Shown: positions 19,760 to 26,870 of the stretch, one piece after another
Position numbering within the stretch: the stretch's first letter is position 1
Layout of the letters: the number at the start of each line of letters is the position of its first letter
Origin: a virus
Length of the DNA: 28,656 nt
IMG/VR virus record: IMGVR_UViG_3300023179_000394
Coordinates: 1-28,656 of that record
Direction: 5' to 3' (one strand)
Made by a program: the position numbers and the translations under genes
The notes under the pieces: generated by a model
What the model saw: the letters and a program-made list of their open reading frames with translations, nothing else
The model's database searches: none
Told to the model about the DNA's origin: nothing

Positions 19760-19954
19760 TTAAAACTCCTTAAAGCTTGTAAGAAAAATTTGATGAGGCT
19801 GACCCCCAAAACGAGAAGCAAATACTTTGTCTCCTCTAAATGATTCTATTTGTTCGATACGCTCTATCTTACCATGAACCAGGTATACAGCTTCTTGGTC
19901 AAGCTCATCTCTTTCCATAGTGTTTAAAATATCACGAAGTCTGGCGTATGTCAT
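19760..19954 (-). CDS. Hypothetical phage protein (64 aa)
   Basis: MTYARLRDILNTMERDELDQ then EAVYLVHGKIERIEQIESF and GQPHQIFLTSF. The layout (MTYxxLxxxLxxLxxxxLDQ.V.....) is like a common small phage protein family of unknown role. The start overlaps the upstream stop by 4 bp. Confidence 0.62.
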   Translation of the reverse strand: MTYARLRDILNTMERDELDQEAVYLVHGKIERIEQIESFRGDKVFASRFGGQPHQIFLTSFKEF

Positions 19955-20235
19955 TTTACTATTGCAAGACCGTGTTGATCGATATTAACAAGGTCATACT
20001 CCTTTAAAATAATTTGTTTAACTGTGGGGTATGAGAGAAACGTTTTGGCATCTTTCTCAGAGTTGAAATAATACTGTTTATCGCGCTTTCCGGTAGCAAG
20101 ACAAGTACCACCTCCAACCTCCTTACCTCCAAGCTTATCAGCAAGAATACCTAAACGCTCTTCTTGTGTACTATAACGGTACTGCTTTTTAATATATACT
20201 AGCAAACTAACTTTGTTGGCTTTGTTTTTCATCAT
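19951..20235 (-). CDS. Hypothetical protein (94 aa)
   Basis: MMKNKANKVSLLVYIKKQYR... has a Gly-rich turn (LGGKEVGGGTCLATGKRD) followed by KQYYFNSEKDAKTFLSY and a beta end. The C-terminal half has the strand-helix-strand pattern of small phage regulators; no family is certain. The start lies 6 bp after a consensus TATAAT. Confidence 0.65.
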   Translation of the reverse strand: MMKNKANKVSLLVYIKKQYRYSTQEERLGILADKLGGKEVGGGTCLATGKRDKQYYFNSEKDAKTFLSYPTVKQIILKEYDLVNIDQHGLAIVK

Positions 20236-20241
20236 ACCTAT

Positions 20242-20269
20242 ATTATAGAGGAAGCTAAAAATCAGGCAA
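20242..20269 (-). promoter_or_regulatory. Sigma70-like promoter, leaderless type
   Basis: TTGCCT (20269-20264), 16 bp, TATAAT (20247-20242), 6 bp, ATG at 20235. The -35 lies in the last codons of the upstream gene. Confidence 0.65.
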
Positions 20270-20477
20270 CATTATTTTTACGAACAATATCTACTTTACA
20301 ACTCAAAGAGTTACATCCTGTTATATCTTTTACAGCCCTACTAGCCTTGCTATTAAAATTACCAAAACCTACAGGTATCTCATCAAACCATGAAAATTTG
20401 GTTAAATCAACAATTATTTCTGTTGGAAGATCTGTTCTATTGGATTCATACTTAATGTCATATAAACGCCAAAGCAC
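20262..20477 (-). CDS. Hypothetical protein, GTG start (71 aa)
   Basis: GTG 20477 (MLWRLYDIKYESNRTDLPTE) is 5 bp after ATAAATA, the same geometry as other late-type starts, and lies just past the upstream TAA; the frame itself extends to 20531. The protein is mixed strand and helix, with KDITGCNSLSCKVDIVRKN near the end. No family is recognised. Confidence 0.5.
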   Translation of the reverse strand: MLWRLYDIKYESNRTDLPTEIIVDLTKFSWFDEIPVGFGNFNSKASRAVKDITGCNSLSCKVDIVRKNNVA

Positions 20478-20481
20478 ATTA

Positions 20482-20721
20482 TTATTTATCAGATAATTCA
20501 GATTCCTTCTCCTTTGCTTCTTTATAGTCAAGATGTTGTGAGGAGTCTAAAATAAAATCCAAAAACATATCGAACAGCTCATCAAGCTCTTTATTCTTTC
20601 GTATAAGGTCTCTGGTATGAGGAGAAAGCTTTTGAAGAAATGTACTGAACAGATTATTATATTTTGTAATAAAACATCTATCTATTACGTCTGTAACGTC
20701 TTCTTTTGTAATTTTTTTCAA
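20482..20721 (-). CDS. Hypothetical helical protein, TTG start (79 aa)
   Basis: TTG at 20721 (MKKITKEDVTDVIDRCFITK) with AGGA about 9 bp upstream. It is helical and charged (LIRKNKELDELFDMFLDFIL), ending KEKESELSDK. There is no early in-frame ATG, so the TTG start is likely. Its first 44 bp overlap the small membrane frame at 20678-20818. Function unknown. Confidence 0.5.
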   Translation of the reverse strand: MKKITKEDVTDVIDRCFITKYNNLFSTFLQKLSPHTRDLIRKNKELDELFDMFLDFILDSSQHLDYKEAKEKESELSDK

Positions 20722-20818
20722 ACTTATGATCCTGATACTTGTTATATATTTTTAAAATAATTACAGCTACAAATAATAAACAACTTACCAATAGTTCAAT
20801 AAACTTCCTCACCATCAT
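20678..20818 (-). CDS. Possible small membrane protein (46 aa)
   Basis: ATG 20818, TAG 20680-20678. MMVRKFIELLVSCLLFVAVI then ILKIYNKYQDHKFEKNYKRR: one hydrophobic helix and a strongly basic tail. It fills the gap between two better-supported genes, but overlaps both (23 and 44 bp), so it could be a chance frame. Confidence 0.4.
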   Translation of the reverse strand: MMVRKFIELLVSCLLFVAVIILKIYNKYQDHKFEKNYKRRRYRRNR

Positions 20819-21074
20819 TATTTAGTTCAAACCCTTCATCTTCTAAAATTAATTGAGCTCCATCTATTGCAATATTAATAGCGTCTTCGTATTCTCCGCT
20901 ATCAAGACATTCTACAATAGCTTCTATCTCACTAGCAACAGTTACAGTATCAGGAAGGTCATCAATAGAAAGAGGACAGTGTTTATTAATTTCTAGATTT
21001 AATAGCCATCGTGCCACTTCATAGTTGTCATGACCCGCATCGATATATGCTTTTACTTTAGAAGTTGTAATCAT
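20796..21074 (-). CDS. Hypothetical acidic protein (92 aa)
   Basis: Start chosen at ATG 21074 (MITTSKVKAYIDAGHDNYEV), which overlaps the end of the upstream gene; the frame is open to 21146. Helical repeats of the type EIEAIVECLDSGEYEDAINIA, then an acidic tail (LEDEGFELNNDGEEVY). It is probably a small all-helical protein. Function unknown. Confidence 0.6.
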   Translation of the reverse strand: MITTSKVKAYIDAGHDNYEVARWLLNLEINKHCPLSIDDLPDTVTVASEIEAIVECLDSGEYEDAINIAIDGAQLILEDEGFELNNDGEEVY

Positions 21075-21435
21075 AAAAATAAGTGGCTTGTTCGCCTTTC
21101 TGATGAAGACCAAACCGACTATATTGGGTTTGCTGTCCAACCTCACACCACCTCTTGGCTTTATTTCTCCAGCTAAGAACTTTAACTTTGTTATTAGGAT
21201 TAGAAGTTAATTTATATTCTTGATCATGATTATCAGAATAATGCCCGCAAAAGCCTCCGGGATGAAAGTCTTTAGGTTTTCGCGTACATTCAGCATCGAG
21301 CTCGCGAATCTTAATCCTTCGAGGGCTAATAATCTCAACAACTTCCCAAGCATCTCGATCAGTATAATGAAACTCTGTAACATGCTGACCTACAAACGGC
21401 TTCTCTTCTGGTAAGTTTGATGTCTTAACTTTCAT
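21058..21435 (-). CDS. Conserved hypothetical protein (125 aa)
   Basis: MKVKTSNLPEEKPFVGQHVT... A beta-rich small protein with WEVVEIISPRRIKIREL and later KVKVLSWRNKAKRWCEVG. This matches my memory of a family common in phages and bacteria ('VVEI.SPKRI.V... RKNGRW...G'), role unknown. The start lies 6 bp after TATACT of a clear promoter. Confidence 0.65.
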   Translation of the reverse strand: MKVKTSNLPEEKPFVGQHVTEFHYTDRDAWEVVEIISPRRIKIRELDAECTRKPKDFHPGGFCGHYSDNHDQEYKLTSNPNNKVKVLSWRNKAKRWCEVGQQTQYSRFGLHQKGEQATYFYDYNF

Positions 21436-21441
21436 ACATCT

Positions 21442-21469
21442 AGTATATTGGAATTTAGAATTTAGGCAA
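21442..21469 (-). promoter_or_regulatory. Sigma70-like promoter, leaderless type
   Basis: TTGCCT (21469-21464), 16 bp, TATACT (21447-21442), 6 bp, ATG at 21435. It overlaps the stop of the nuclease gene. Confidence 0.65.
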
Positions 21470-22610
21470 CTCTTATTTTAAAAGGTCTGAAATGATTTAT
21501 ACGGCGCTGGAGTGAATGATTACGAATATCAAACATTACATACCGATTATTATTCTTATCAGTCTGAATAAGATCTGGTTTATTTTCTAGATAATTTAAC
21601 ATAGCCTTTCTATCATACTCTACAGCTAATCCTGTATCTGTATCTACATGTATCATACGATGATTTACCTTATCTTTAATTTCATCTGGATATACAAAGA
21701 AGATATAGTTATTCATATTACCTTTTACATCGGCAGTATAACTATACTTCCACGAATCTTTTTTGAATTCAAAATCAATACCTTGTAACTGTTTATCGCG
21801 CCTATCATGAAACCAAGTTACTTCATTATAAGTGCGCTTAAGATATGAATGAACAAGCTCTTCAGCTCTAACACCCTTACGAACATTAGGTTTATCACCA
21901 AACGCGCCGATTACTGACTTAGTCCATTTTGAAGTAACTCTATCGCTCATTTTCTTATTATCGTTGGACGAAGATAATAGTTCAACTTCTTTATGATATT
22001 CTTCTCTTAATTCTTTAAACTTCTCTAGCCAATTCTCTCGCTTATCTTGAAACACTTGAACCTCACCGGTCTCACAAGTAATAAGAATAGTTAAATCTGA
22101 AATAGCAATACCTGTTCGCTCTTCAAACATGTAACTATAAGCTGTAGCCTGCATAAAATAATCCCATATAAACTCTTTCTTCTTAAGCTTTGAGCTAGTC
22201 TTAAAGTCTATAATAGAAGACTTTCCTTCATACTTTCCAATACAATCAACCTGACCGGCAACACGTAACTCATTGGAATATAAATGTTGTTCAAGACAAA
22301 TAATATCAGATATCTTATCTAATAAAGGGGTAAACCTATTAAACATCTCTCCAATACTTTCAGTGATAGGTTCTTTCTTGAGATACTGTTCACAATTATT
22401 ATGAAAGGAGTTACCGCGAATAGTAGCCGCTTTACTAATCTCTTTGGCTACTTCTTCTCCAACCTGTTCGCGCCATCTCTTTAATTGTTCTTTTTTACGT
22501 TTAGATATAACGGTTGTGACTGAAGGGTATTTAGTACCGTCAGGTGTAACGTAATATCTTGTTCCCGATTCCAGAGTTACTTTCTGTAACACCGGCAGTT
22601 GTATGTTCAT
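21462..22610 (-). CDS. PD-(D/E)XK exonuclease (Cas4/RecB-like) with possible second nuclease-like domain (382 aa)
   Basis: Residues ~15-200 carry the set expected of lambda-exo/Cas4/RecB-type nucleases: RGNSFH (His70), CLEQ (Glu107), GQVD (Asp122), IIDFKTS (Asp135, Lys137) and QATAY (Gln154, Tyr158). The Cys cluster of Cas4 is absent. Residues ~223-382 are an extra domain. Its RAEELVHSYL (Glu250/251), GIDFEF (Asp279) and TADVKGN (Asp294, Lys296) also look like a PD-(D/E)XK core, but this second call is weaker. It probably processes DNA ends in phage recombination or degrades host DNA. The start lies 7 bp after TAACAT. Confidence 0.8.
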   Translation of the reverse strand: MNIQLPVLQKVTLESGTRYYVTPDGTKYPSVTTVISKRKKEQLKRWREQVGEEVAKEISKAATIRGNSFHNNCEQYLKKEPITESIGEMFNRFTPLLDKISDIICLEQHLYSNELRVAGQVDCIGKYEGKSSIIDFKTSSKLKKKEFIWDYFMQATAYSYMFEERTGIAISDLTILITCETGEVQVFQDKRENWLEKFKELREEYHKEVELLSSSNDNKKMSDRVTSKWTKSVIGAFGDKPNVRKGVRAEELVHSYLKRTYNEVTWFHDRRDKQLQGIDFEFKKDSWKYSYTADVKGNMNNYIFFVYPDEIKDKVNHRMIHVDTDTGLAVEYDRKAMLNYLENKPDLIQTDKNNNRYVMFDIRNHSLQRRINHFRPFKIRVA

Positions 22611-22617
22611 TTCCTAT

Positions 22618-22646
22618 ATGTTAGGTGACTTTACTAATATAGTCAA
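22618..22646 (-). promoter_or_regulatory. Sigma70-like promoter (nuclease gene)
   Basis: TTGACT (22646-22641) in AAAAAAGCTTGACT, 17 bp, TAACAT (22623-22618), 7 bp, ATG at 22610. Part of it lies in a 31-bp repeat. Confidence 0.6.
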
Positions 22647-22661
22647 GCTTTTTTATGTGTT
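22631..22661 (-). repeat. 31-bp direct repeat, copy 1
   Basis: An exact 31-bp match to 24588-24618. This copy carries the -35 box of the nuclease promoter. Both copies lie just after the end of a fibre gene; the two fibre genes between them (22667-24548) are bracketed. Confidence 0.75.
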
Positions 22662-22666
22662 GTGCT

Positions 22667-23434
22667 TTAATTTCCAAATACAGTTAGCATTACAACAGGT
22701 TCGTCTGAAACACCGTTATATCCGGGGAATGCATTCCATACTTGAATCGAAAAACTAGATGTAGATAACATGTTTCCAGTACTAGGGGTATCAGGTATAG
22801 GTTCTACAAAAGTATCTCTACTAGAAGTTTTGCCAGCAGTTCCGTGCCATACATAATTTGCATCTGACATAGGAGTTGTAAAATAAATTGTATAGTTTCC
22901 ATTTGCTGTCTTTGCTACTCTTGAAACATTATAGCTTGCTCTTATAAGTCTATCTGTATTAGATGTTGTTACAGCTCCGGAAGTATCTCTTATCCCACTG
23001 AAATTTACCCAAGCTTTTGCCACCCCAGGGTGAACTAGCTCGCCTGTTTTCTTTATTTTAAGCAACGTCTGATTTCCTACTCTGAATACAAAATTAGATC
23101 CCCCTCCATTCATATTAAATACCATATTCTCCCAGTATAAATCTGAACTTGTATCAGTATCTTGCCCAAAAAATATACCTGAAGGAGTTCCAGCATTATC
23201 TGATCTAACTATAGAAATACCATCTAGAGAAGTATTCCCTGCAGATCTAATATCTTTTATTCTAACAGTAAGCTTTGCATTATTATCAGGTGTAGTTCCT
23301 ATACCTACATTACCTACATTTTGAAGTATAGCAGAAGCAGGAACTGCTAATGTAGAGCTACCAGTACTAAAAGGAATAGAGCTATTGCCTGTAGGAGTAC
23401 CTTGAGTTAACTGTGATATTGTTACATCAGCCAT
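22667..23434 (-). CDS. Tail-fibre protein with MADVTI N-terminus (255 aa)
   Basis: MADVTISQLTQGTPTGNSSI.. PFSTGSSTLAVP is close to the head of the gene at 24622. It is followed by NVGNVGIGTTPDNNAKLTV, the 'VGIGTT.P..KLTV' motif frequent in phage fibres. The remaining part is beta-rich, ending PVVMLTVFGN. It is likely a virion fibre or adhesin with a variable tip. The start follows the upstream TAA by 1 bp with no promoter motif of its own, so it is probably co-transcribed with the glycine-rich fibre. Confidence 0.75.
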   Translation of the reverse strand: MADVTISQLTQGTPTGNSSIPFSTGSSTLAVPASAILQNVGNVGIGTTPDNNAKLTVRIKDIRSAGNTSLDGISIVRSDNAGTPSGIFFGQDTDTSSDLYWENMVFNMNGGGSNFVFRVGNQTLLKIKKTGELVHPGVAKAWVNFSGIRDTSGAVTTSNTDRLIRASYNVSRVAKTANGNYTIYFTTPMSDANYVWHGTAGKTSSRDTFVEPIPDTPSTGNMLSTSSFSIQVWNAFPGYNGVSDEPVVMLTVFGN

Positions 23435-23435
23435 A

Positions 23436-24548
23436 TTAATTAAAAGTTACAGTATCTGTAATACCTGCTGTCCCAATTGTATATATTTTATACCCTAGTG
23501 AAGGGTAATTTGTCTGCACTATTCCGCTACTAAAAGTAGCTGTAAAATTTTCTGGTACTTTTAAAACAACAACACCCCCGCTTCCCGAACCACCCGTTCT
23601 GTTTCCTGCTAAATCTGTACATGAACCTCCTCCTCCGCTTCCATAGGAACCTCCATTACCACCATTAGTATTAGGAGGAGCGCCTATACCTCCAATACTA
23701 ACACCAGGACAATCAATTCTTCCATTACCGCCTCCTCCGCCCCCTCTTCCTCCACCACCCCCTCCACAGCAATACATAATTCCTGTTATTGATGAAATTC
23801 TTCCAGCTCCTCCGCTTCCTCCTGTTTGCCCGTTAAAATTTTGTCCTGCTCCTCCAGCCCCTCCTCCTCCTCCTGCACCCTGACTTCCAGTATTGTTAGC
23901 ATATGCTCCTCCACTACCACCCGAATTACCTTGACCGGAAGTGCCTGTTCCTCCGCTCCACGAATTATTACCTCCGCCGCCTCCTGATGCACCATTGCCC
24001 GCAGAATTAAAACTATAAACACCCCCTCCGCCTCCTCCAAGTGCAATAACGCCGGCAAATGAGCTATTACCTCCATTACTTCCTGGTACAGTAAAATAAG
24101 TACCACCTGCTCCACCGGCTCCTACAATAATACTATAAGAAGTACCTAGAGTGATAGCTAATTTTGATTCAAGAAAACCGCCTGCTCCTCCTCCACCTCC
24201 AGCTGTATAATTATTACCGGTGCCTCCGCCTCCACCTCCTCCGCCAATAACTAAATACTCTACTAATAAAGAATCAGCTGTTTTTGAATCTAATGCTCTC
24301 CATTCTGTACCATTATAAAATTCTAATAAACTTGTAGTGGAATTAAATCTTATAGAACCTAATGTGAGAGTGGATGGTCTTTGCGCAGTAGTTCCGGTAG
24401 GTAATTTTATAGAATCTGTTCTTGTTCCTATAGTATTAATAGCACCACTTAATGTAGTTTTACCAGTTGTATTACCGCTAGAAAACGGTAGAAACGCCGA
24501 TCCTGAAGGAGATAGATCATCTAATCCAGATATTGTTACATCGGCCAT
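23436..24548 (-). CDS. Glycine-rich tail adhesin with MADVTI N-terminus (370 aa)
   Basis: The MADVTI module (1-~40) is followed by GSIRFNSTTSLLEFYNGTEW (64-83), a fibre motif. Then comes a long polyglycine region (about 101-325), ending in a beta C-terminus (VVVLKVPENFTATF... TDTVTFN). Glycine runs of this kind resemble the polyglycine-II receptor-binding domain of T4-like gp38 adhesins (known for phage S16); the match here is by composition only. It is probably the host-receptor tip. TTAAATA is 5 bp before the ATG. Confidence 0.78.
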   Translation of the reverse strand: MADVTISGLDDLSPSGSAFLPFSSGNTTGKTTLSGAINTIGTRTDSIKLPTGTTAQRPSTLTLGSIRFNSTTSLLEFYNGTEWRALDSKTADSLLVEYLVIGGGGGGGGTGNNYTAGGGGGAGGFLESKLAITLGTSYSIIVGAGGAGGTYFTVPGSNGGNSSFAGVIALGGGGGGVYSFNSAGNGASGGGGGNNSWSGGTGTSGQGNSGGSGGAYANNTGSQGAGGGGGAGGAGQNFNGQTGGSGGAGRISSITGIMYCCGGGGGGRGGGGGGNGRIDCPGVSIGGIGAPPNTNGGNGGSYGSGGGGSCTDLAGNRTGGSGSGGVVVLKVPENFTATFSSGIVQTNYPSLGYKIYTIGTAGITDTVTFN

Positions 24549-24599
24549 AATATTATTTAATTCTTTCTGAAAGCTCTTGAATAGTTTTTACTAATATAG
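24531..24599 (-). repeat. 69-bp relic of the S74 fibre 3-prime end and a fibre 5-prime end
   Basis: 24531-24599 matches 25501-25569 with one mismatch (24585 versus 25555). At 25501-25569 it holds the end of the S74 fibre (..AIQELSERIK-stop), the late motif and the next fibre's MADVTI start. At 24549-24599 no S74 gene precedes it, so an orphan 'LVKTIQELSERIK-stop' peptide remains. Confidence 0.85.
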
Positions 24600-24618
24600 T
24601 CAAGCTTTTTTATGTGTT
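24588..24618 (-). repeat. 31-bp direct repeat, copy 2
   Basis: Exact match to 22631-22661. Its left part, including AAAAAAGCTTGACT, belongs to the nuclease-promoter sequence; its last 12 bp (24588-24599) are shared with the S74-gene relic. It is therefore a junction between two source sequences. TTGACT here has no obvious -10 box. Confidence 0.8.
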
Positions 24619-24621
24619 TAA

Positions 24622-25518
24622 CTAATAATACTCAGTTAAGTTCCAAACAATTGCTTCTCCTAAGTTTCCTTCACCAGAGCCAAAATTAAGCTCTATATAG
24701 CAATATCCTCCAAATACCCCTCCTGGAATTCCCCCATCAGCGCCTTTTATATCTATGAATGCCTCCCATCCACTAAACCCTACATTTATATTTGGAACAT
24801 TACCATTCTGTAAATCTTGTAAAGTTATAACACTACCTATTCCGTTACCTACATAATCATATGAACCAACCCAGCATCTCTCTCCATTTCCAACTTGAGA
24901 AGAATGGCCGCCCATTCGAATATAAACACCCACCCTTGTCCAAAAATTTGTACCTGTTGGATAATTTGTTGTACCGCTAAGATAAGGTCTGAATTGAATT
25001 AATCTTGTATAAGAGCTGTTTGAAACGCCTTTTGTACTATAATGCTTTTTAAATGTAAAATATCTATCCTGCTCATATACGGATGCTGCATCTGCTGCAA
25101 TAGCTCTTTCACTTCCCATAACGGTAATTGTGGATTTGGCATTGGTAGTACCCACTCCAACAGTACCACCATTAGCATTTAAGAGTAATGATTTATTGCC
25201 AACGCCGCTGTGAACCGATTGTATATAGCCACAATCAATACTATTGTCAAATCCTATATTAACTCGCTTTGCTGTATTTTTATATTGTGCACTTATAATA
25301 CCATTATCTAGATTATAATTTGAAACTGTTGATTCTACTGTAAGACCAGTTCCTCCAAATGAGCCGGGATTGGTGACGCCTATAGCTATAGGGGTAGAAG
25401 CGCTTTGAAATATAGCAGATATAGGAGATGCTAAAGTAGAAGAGCCTGTACTATAAGGAATAAGCCCGCTTCCCAGAGGCGTTCCTTGTGTTAATGATGA
25501 TATTGTTACATCGGCCAT
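24622..25518 (-). CDS. Tail-fibre protein with MADVTI N-terminus (298 aa)
   Basis: MADVTISSLTQGTPLGSGLI.. PYSTGSSTLASP is followed by 'IGVTNPGSFGGTGLTVES' and 'GTVGVGTTNAKSTITVMG', two copies of the VG(I/V)GTT-type motif. Later repeats are Gly/Ser/Tyr-rich, ending in ELNFGSGEGNLGEAIVWNL. It is probably a trimeric virion fibre. The start is 5 bp after TTAAATA, in the sequence duplicated at 24531. Confidence 0.75.
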   Translation of the reverse strand: MADVTISSLTQGTPLGSGLIPYSTGSSTLASPISAIFQSASTPIAIGVTNPGSFGGTGLTVESTVSNYNLDNGIISAQYKNTAKRVNIGFDNSIDCGYIQSVHSGVGNKSLLLNANGGTVGVGTTNAKSTITVMGSERAIAADAASVYEQDRYFTFKKHYSTKGVSNSSYTRLIQFRPYLSGTTNYPTGTNFWTRVGVYIRMGGHSSQVGNGERCWVGSYDYVGNGIGSVITLQDLQNGNVPNINVGFSGWEAFIDIKGADGGIPGGVFGGYCYIELNFGSGEGNLGEAIVWNLTEYY

Positions 25519-25522
25519 AATA

Positions 25523-26824
25523 TTATTTAATTCTTTCTGAAAGCTCTTGAATAGCTTTTACTAATATAGGTATTAAAGCACTATATGAGGCTTCTAGCTT
25601 ATCAGGATTTTTATCAGATACTAAATTAGGTACTTTTAATTTATTTTTATTTTCAGCTTCAATAAGATCTTGTGCGATAAATCCAAAATCTTTTATACCT
25701 ATCTTTTGTTTATCTCTTGTATTCCAAGTAAATGATACTGGCTTTAAATCATTTATAAACTTTAAACCGACATTTAAGTCAGTAATATCTGTTTTATCTC
25801 TTGAATCAGATAAAGCTTGTATAGTTTGAACTGCACATCTTAAATTTGTAATTGAACCGTTACCTAAATTAATTGTATTATTATCGTTGTTAGTACTTCC
25901 GTAAGATCCGTTTCCTATAAATGTATTGTTTGATCCAAGATTATTATATCCTGCATTATACCCTAAAGCAGTATTATAATCGCTACTTAAATTATTAAAA
26001 AGTGTACAATATCCTAATGCAGTATTATTGGAACCTGCTCGATTTTTAACAAGCGAATTATTTCCTACGCTAACGTTATTGACTACAACCGGAGCAGCAG
26101 TTCCAGTACCTGTACCTGCATTAGTAGCTCTAAAAGTACTTCCCACGCCTGCCCCTACAGCTGAACCACAGAGAGAAAAATCTGTATTACCTAACGATAT
26201 AATTCTATAAGTTAAATCAGAAATAAAATTACCTGCCGTGACTGCTGCACCCGTATTAATCATTGCCATATATCCTAATGCAGTATTTCCAGTTCCTGCA
26301 ATACAAGAATTCAATGCACTGGATCCTACCGCTACATTATAATAAGAAGTTAAGCTAGCAATTAAAGTACTATCGCCTATAGCTACGTTATTATTACCGT
26401 CTGTTGAAAGCATCATAGAAGAGCTTCCTATAGCTACATTTCTATTACCTACTATATTTTTTGATAAAGAATTACTACCTACTGCTGTATTATAAAACCC
26501 CGAAGTATTATTTTCTAAACTTACATACCCCAGAGCAGTGTTAGAATAGCCCGTAGTGTTCGATTTAAGTGCGCTCGCCCCAACTGCAACTTGCCAAGTT
26601 CCTGTTGTGTTAGAAATAAGTGAATCGGTTCCTAATGCAGTATTAGAAGAAATAGAGTTATTACCTCTACCTATTGTTAAACTATTTACATTAATATCAA
26701 AATTTTTAAACAATGAAGAAAGAGGAGAACTTTTTGTAGATGATGAATTTATATTAGTGTATGGGACTACCCCATCAATAGATGGCTCAACTCTAGTTAA
26801 TTGTGAAATAGTTACATCTGCCAT
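25523..26824 (-). CDS. Tail fibre with NTALG-type repeats and S74 intramolecular chaperone (433 aa)
   Basis: The MADVTI head is followed by a repeat region (about 58-310) of short 'N.A(L/V)G..(A/S)L' units such as NTALGYVSL, NVAIGSSSM and NTALGYNAG, as in trimeric YadA/hep-hag-like stalks and phage fibres. The last 95 residues form a Peptidase_S74 chaperone: SDSRDK at 339-344 places the catalytic Ser and Lys five apart as in endosialidase tails, then FGFIAQDL and KAIQELSERIK. The chaperone would trimerise and then cut itself off. AATAAATA lies 5 bp before the ATG, directly after the terminator of the upstream RNA. Confidence 0.88.
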   Translation of the reverse strand: MADVTISQLTRVEPSIDGVVPYTNINSSSTKSSPLSSLFKNFDINVNSLTIGRGNNSISSNTALGTDSLISNTTGTWQVAVGASALKSNTTGYSNTALGYVSLENNTSGFYNTAVGSNSLSKNIVGNRNVAIGSSSMMLSTDGNNNVAIGDSTLIASLTSYYNVAVGSSALNSCIAGTGNTALGYMAMINTGAAVTAGNFISDLTYRIISLGNTDFSLCGSAVGAGVGSTFRATNAGTGTGTAAPVVVNNVSVGNNSLVKNRAGSNNTALGYCTLFNNLSSDYNTALGYNAGYNNLGSNNTFIGNGSYGSTNNDNNTINLGNGSITNLRCAVQTIQALSDSRDKTDITDLNVGLKFINDLKPVSFTWNTRDKQKIGIKDFGFIAQDLIEAENKNKLKVPNLVSDKNPDKLEASYSALIPILVKAIQELSERIK

Positions 26825-26829
26825 TTAAG

Positions 26830-26837
26830 TATTTATT
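26830..26837 (-). promoter_or_regulatory. Late-type promoter motif AATAAATA
   Basis: AATAAATA, 5 bp (CTTAA), ATG at 26824. It directly abuts the T-run of the upstream terminator. Confidence 0.5.
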
Positions 26838-26870
26838 AAAAAAAGAGCGTATATATTGCTATATACGCTC
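26838..26870 (-). terminator. Strong rho-independent terminator
   Basis: A perfect 11-bp stem (GAGCGTATATA with TATATACGCTC, 26870-26860 with 26855-26845), a 4-nt loop, then seven T (26844-26838) on the minus strand. It ends the putative RNA and insulates the S74 fibre gene. Confidence 0.85.

Noticed and set aside
23786-24115. Minus-strand frame of 109 codons inside the glycine-rich adhesin
   Set aside because: Glu/Val-rich product typical of a frame-shifted reading of GGA/GGT glycine codons.
23540-24250. Tandem DNA repeat or CRISPR-like array in the glycine-rich region
   Set aside because: The repetition is irregular and follows glycine codons within one open frame.
22631-24618. Insertion sequence bounded by 31-bp repeats
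   Set aside because: No transposase or inverted ends lie between the repeats; the content is two fibre genes, and homologous exchange explains the repeats better.
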